Positions 63,429 through 64,000 of a DNA stretch of 64,000 nt are shown one piece after another (the stretch's first letter is position 1; each line of letters opens with the position of its first letter). The notes beneath the pieces were generated by a model. It made no database searches and was not told the DNA's origin. It saw only the letters and a program-made list of their open reading frames with translations. The position numbers were made by a program, and so were the translations under genes. Source of the stretch: Gymnorhina tibicen (taxonomy: Eukaryota; Chordata; Aves; Passeriformes; Artamidae); assembly GCA_013399875.1 (NCBI GenBank), contig VXAZ01003471.1, forward strand, positions 1,171,602 to 1,235,601, in the 5' to 3' direction.

Positions 63429-64000
63429 CTGTTTTGGGTGGGTTTCTTTTCACTTTCATCCAGTCGAAGGTTTGCGCCGGCGGCGAGGTCTCGGTGGAGG
63501 GGGAACGGGCGTTTTCCCGGTGGCCAGCGTGGAGGGGAGACAGGGCATGGTTGTAGGTGCCCAGGGGCAGGCTCTGCTGCTCCTGCCCGTAAGGGGGAGG
63601 CACGTACTGAGCGGGGGCCCCCGCGTAGCCCTGGTGCGGGAGCGGGTGCTGTGGAGCGGCGGAGGAGGAGATGCTCCCCGAGTACACGGCGGGGGCACAG
63701 GGAGGGAAGCCGCCGCCCAGCTCCGCGTCCTGCCCCAGGGGGTAGGGGCCGTACGCCGGTCCGAAGCCCTGCGCGCTGTAGGTCGGGCCGCAGCCGGGGT
63801 GCGCGTAGGACACCCCCAGCCCGTGGTGCTGGTAGGCGGCGGGCTGGGCCGGGGTGTGGTGGTGGTGGCGGTGGGGGCTGATGGGCACCCCGCGGCCCGC
63901 CAGGAAGCGGTCCTCTCCGCTGCAGCTGCCGGCGCTGACGGCGCAGGGCTGGAAAGTTGTAATCCCGTGGTCGGGGTGGTAGGCGCGGGCGGCGCAGCCC
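63429..64000 (-). CDS. HOXA1: HOXA1 exon 1, 5' end beyond window
   Basis: First coding exon of the anterior HOX transcription factor HOXA1, needed for hindbrain rhombomere and inner-ear patterning and switched on early by retinoic acid. The visible part gives 190 complete codons, beginning [17 protein letters not shown], which lines up with human residues from about 22; roughly 21 N-terminal residues with the start codon lie past base 64000, so internal ATGs are not the start. Recognisable pieces follow in order: FQPCAV, the [10 protein letters not shown] segment, a short histidine run HRHHHH (63856-63873), [27 protein letters not shown] and the PBX-binding hexapeptide TFDWMKV (63451-63471). 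The exon ends at 63429 with the donor ACAG|GTCAGT. No frameshift or stop is seen. Compared with mammals the histidine run is short and the exon is richer in alanine, glycine and proline. Confidence 0.97.

Larger units (their letters stand above)
62395..64000. other. HOXA1 CpG island
   Basis: GC-rich, CpG-dense DNA covering both HOXA1 exons, the intron and the start of the 3' UTR, continuing past the right end. It explains the many long antisense and out-of-frame open frames here (for example 62363-62905 and 63252-63881 on the plus strand), since stop codons are AT-rich. Confidence 0.85.

Noticed and set aside
63252..63881. 209-codon plus-strand open frame antisense to exon 1
   Set aside because: Arginine/proline-rich shadow of the CpG island, with no domain.
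1..64000. Bacterial-type features, CRISPR arrays, operons
   Set aside because: The spliced HOXA1 gene and CR1 element show this is vertebrate DNA; no spaced direct-repeat array is present.

Overview
The window is vertebrate nuclear DNA, most likely from a bird or another sauropsid. It carries the 3' edge of the HOXA cluster: HOXA1 runs off the right end on the minus strand, with a compact 432-base intron and GC-rich exons. The rest is an AT-rich, repeat-poor gene desert. The only interspersed repeat I can recognise is one 5'-truncated CR1 LINE at about 2.7-3.35 kb. I see nothing resembling Alu, B1 or L1. CR1 as the dominant LINE and few repeats fit a bird; species cannot be told by eye.

Layout. 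From 1 to about 54.9 kb I find no gene, only the CR1 copy, simple repeats and scattered candidate transcription-factor sites. In other vertebrates HOXA1 is followed on this side by a long regulatory desert and then SKAP2; no SKAP2 exon is visible, so its promoter should lie left of base 1. At 54.9-55.4 kb the minus strand carries a protein-like stretch split over three frames, which I read as an unidentified pseudogene. From about 56.87 kb to the right end the DNA changes character: CpG dinucleotides are retained, with short orphan CpG islands at 56.87-57.13 and 58.67-58.87 kb and the HOXA1 island from 62.4 kb on.

Regulation. The 17 bases at 59535-59551 (minus strand) read GGTTCACCGAAAGTTCA, which is the DR5 retinoic acid response element known 3' of mouse and human Hoxa1. 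Here it lies 3.1 kb past the HOXA1 stop codon, inside a likely conserved enhancer. A second perfect-consensus DR5 lies at 50487-50503, 12 kb past the stop, and appears to be the most interesting unexplained signal. Sites for PBX-MEIS, PBX-HOX, TCF/LEF and CTCF-like factors in the desert fit the idea of a 3' landscape that opens HOXA1 in response to retinoic acid and Wnt, but each is only a motif match.

HOXA1 itself is intact as far as it is visible: hexapeptide, homeodomain, GT-AG intron, stop codon and a single plausible poly(A) signal at 61589-61594. About the first 20 residues lie beyond the window.
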